In this document: positions 5,226 through 5,317 of the stretch, one piece after another
Position numbering within the stretch: position 1 is the first letter of the stretch
How the letters are laid out: the number at the start of each line of letters is the position of its first letter
Assembly: GCA_031271875.1 (NCBI GenBank)
Contig: JAISVD010000196.1
Location: 1-5,317 of the forward strand
DNA: 5,317 nucleotides
Source of the DNA: Spirochaetaceae bacterium
Lineage (GTDB): Bacteria; Spirochaetota; Spirochaetia; Treponematales; Treponemataceae
Direction of reading: 5' to 3'
Program-made: the position numbers and the translations under genes
The notes under the pieces: generated by a model
The model's database searches: none
The model's input: the letters and a program-made list of their open reading frames with translations, nothing else
Told to the model about the DNA's origin: nothing

Positions 5226-5317
5226 ACTATATTTCCGTTAATTGGAGGCGGAGCCAATCTCCTTACTATCTTTCCGTTAATCGGAGGCGGAGCCAATCTC
5301 CTTACTATCTTTCCGTT
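5219..5317. repeat. 39-bp tandem repeat upstream of thiI, running off the window
   Basis: Unit 1 (5219-5257) and unit 2 (5258-5296) differ at only two positions: A or C at base 13 and T or C at base 25. Unit 3 (5297-5317) is cut by the window edge and matches unit 2 over all 21 visible bases. On the minus strand each unit runs from TTGGCTCCGCCTCC to AGTAAGGAGA. ATTGG and CCAAT form a short inverted repeat in unit 1. In unit 2 it becomes ATCGG/CCAAT, which still pairs by a G-U wobble in minus-strand RNA. The 39-bp period equals 13 codons. There are no unique spacers, so this is not a CRISPR array. Confidence 0.92.

Noticed and set aside
5226..5231. TATAGT on the minus strand in the thiI-proximal repeat as a thiI -10 box
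   Set aside because: Transcription would start near 5219 and exclude the excellent SD at 5219-5225. The nearest -35-like TTGGCT is 20 bp away, which is too far.
5219..5317. CRISPR array
   Set aside because: The units are contiguous, with no unique spacers between them, and no cas gene is nearby.

Overview
The window looks like ordinary chromosomal DNA from a mid-GC bacterium. It holds four complete genes, short intergenic gaps and two small in-frame tandem-repeat arrays. I saw no mobile element, CRISPR array, tRNA, rRNA or defence system. The lineage cannot be fixed from sequence alone. A ThiI without a rhodanese domain, sparse Shine-Dalgarno (SD) use and repeat-rich gaps would suit an anaerobic host-associated spirochaete (Treponema-like) or a Firmicute. 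This is inference with low confidence.

Layout from left to right. Bases 1-200 are non-coding and hold two terminator-like hairpins: one (12-43) best placed to end a gene lying left of the window, and one (148-184) ending the oleate hydratase transcript. Bases 201-1997 on the minus strand encode a full-length FAD-dependent oleate hydratase (ohyA). It has all the catalytic residues I know of, plus an unusual 15-bp tandem repeat inside the gene. A 219-bp AT-rich divergent intergenic region (1998-2216) carries an ohyA promoter, a perfect 13-bp tandem repeat over its -35 box, and a -10-like box facing the other way. Bases 2217-2684 on the plus strand encode a short prepilin peptidase of the A24 (GxGD) type. 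After 113 bp comes a GT28/MGDG-synthase-like glycosyltransferase (2798-3961, plus strand). Its start codon sits directly behind an extended -10 box and has no SD, so a leaderless mRNA is likely. It converges on thiI (3981-5213, minus strand), the tRNA 4-thiouridine synthetase. A long interrupted inverted repeat joins the two 3' ends. Upstream of thiI, from 5219 to the window edge, a 39-bp unit is repeated in tandem, and the copy nearest thiI supplies its ribosome-binding site.

The four genes do not form one pathway. OhyA hydrates unsaturated fatty acids, probably as detoxification. The glycosyltransferase probably makes a membrane glycolipid. The A24 peptidase would process type IV pilin-like signal peptides. 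ThiI modifies tRNA and may feed thiamine synthesis. Only the A24 and glycosyltransferase genes are co-oriented neighbours. The observations most worth a second look are the two repeat arrays (15 bp and 39 bp, both multiples of three), the leaderless glycosyltransferase start and the inverted repeat shared by the convergent gene ends.
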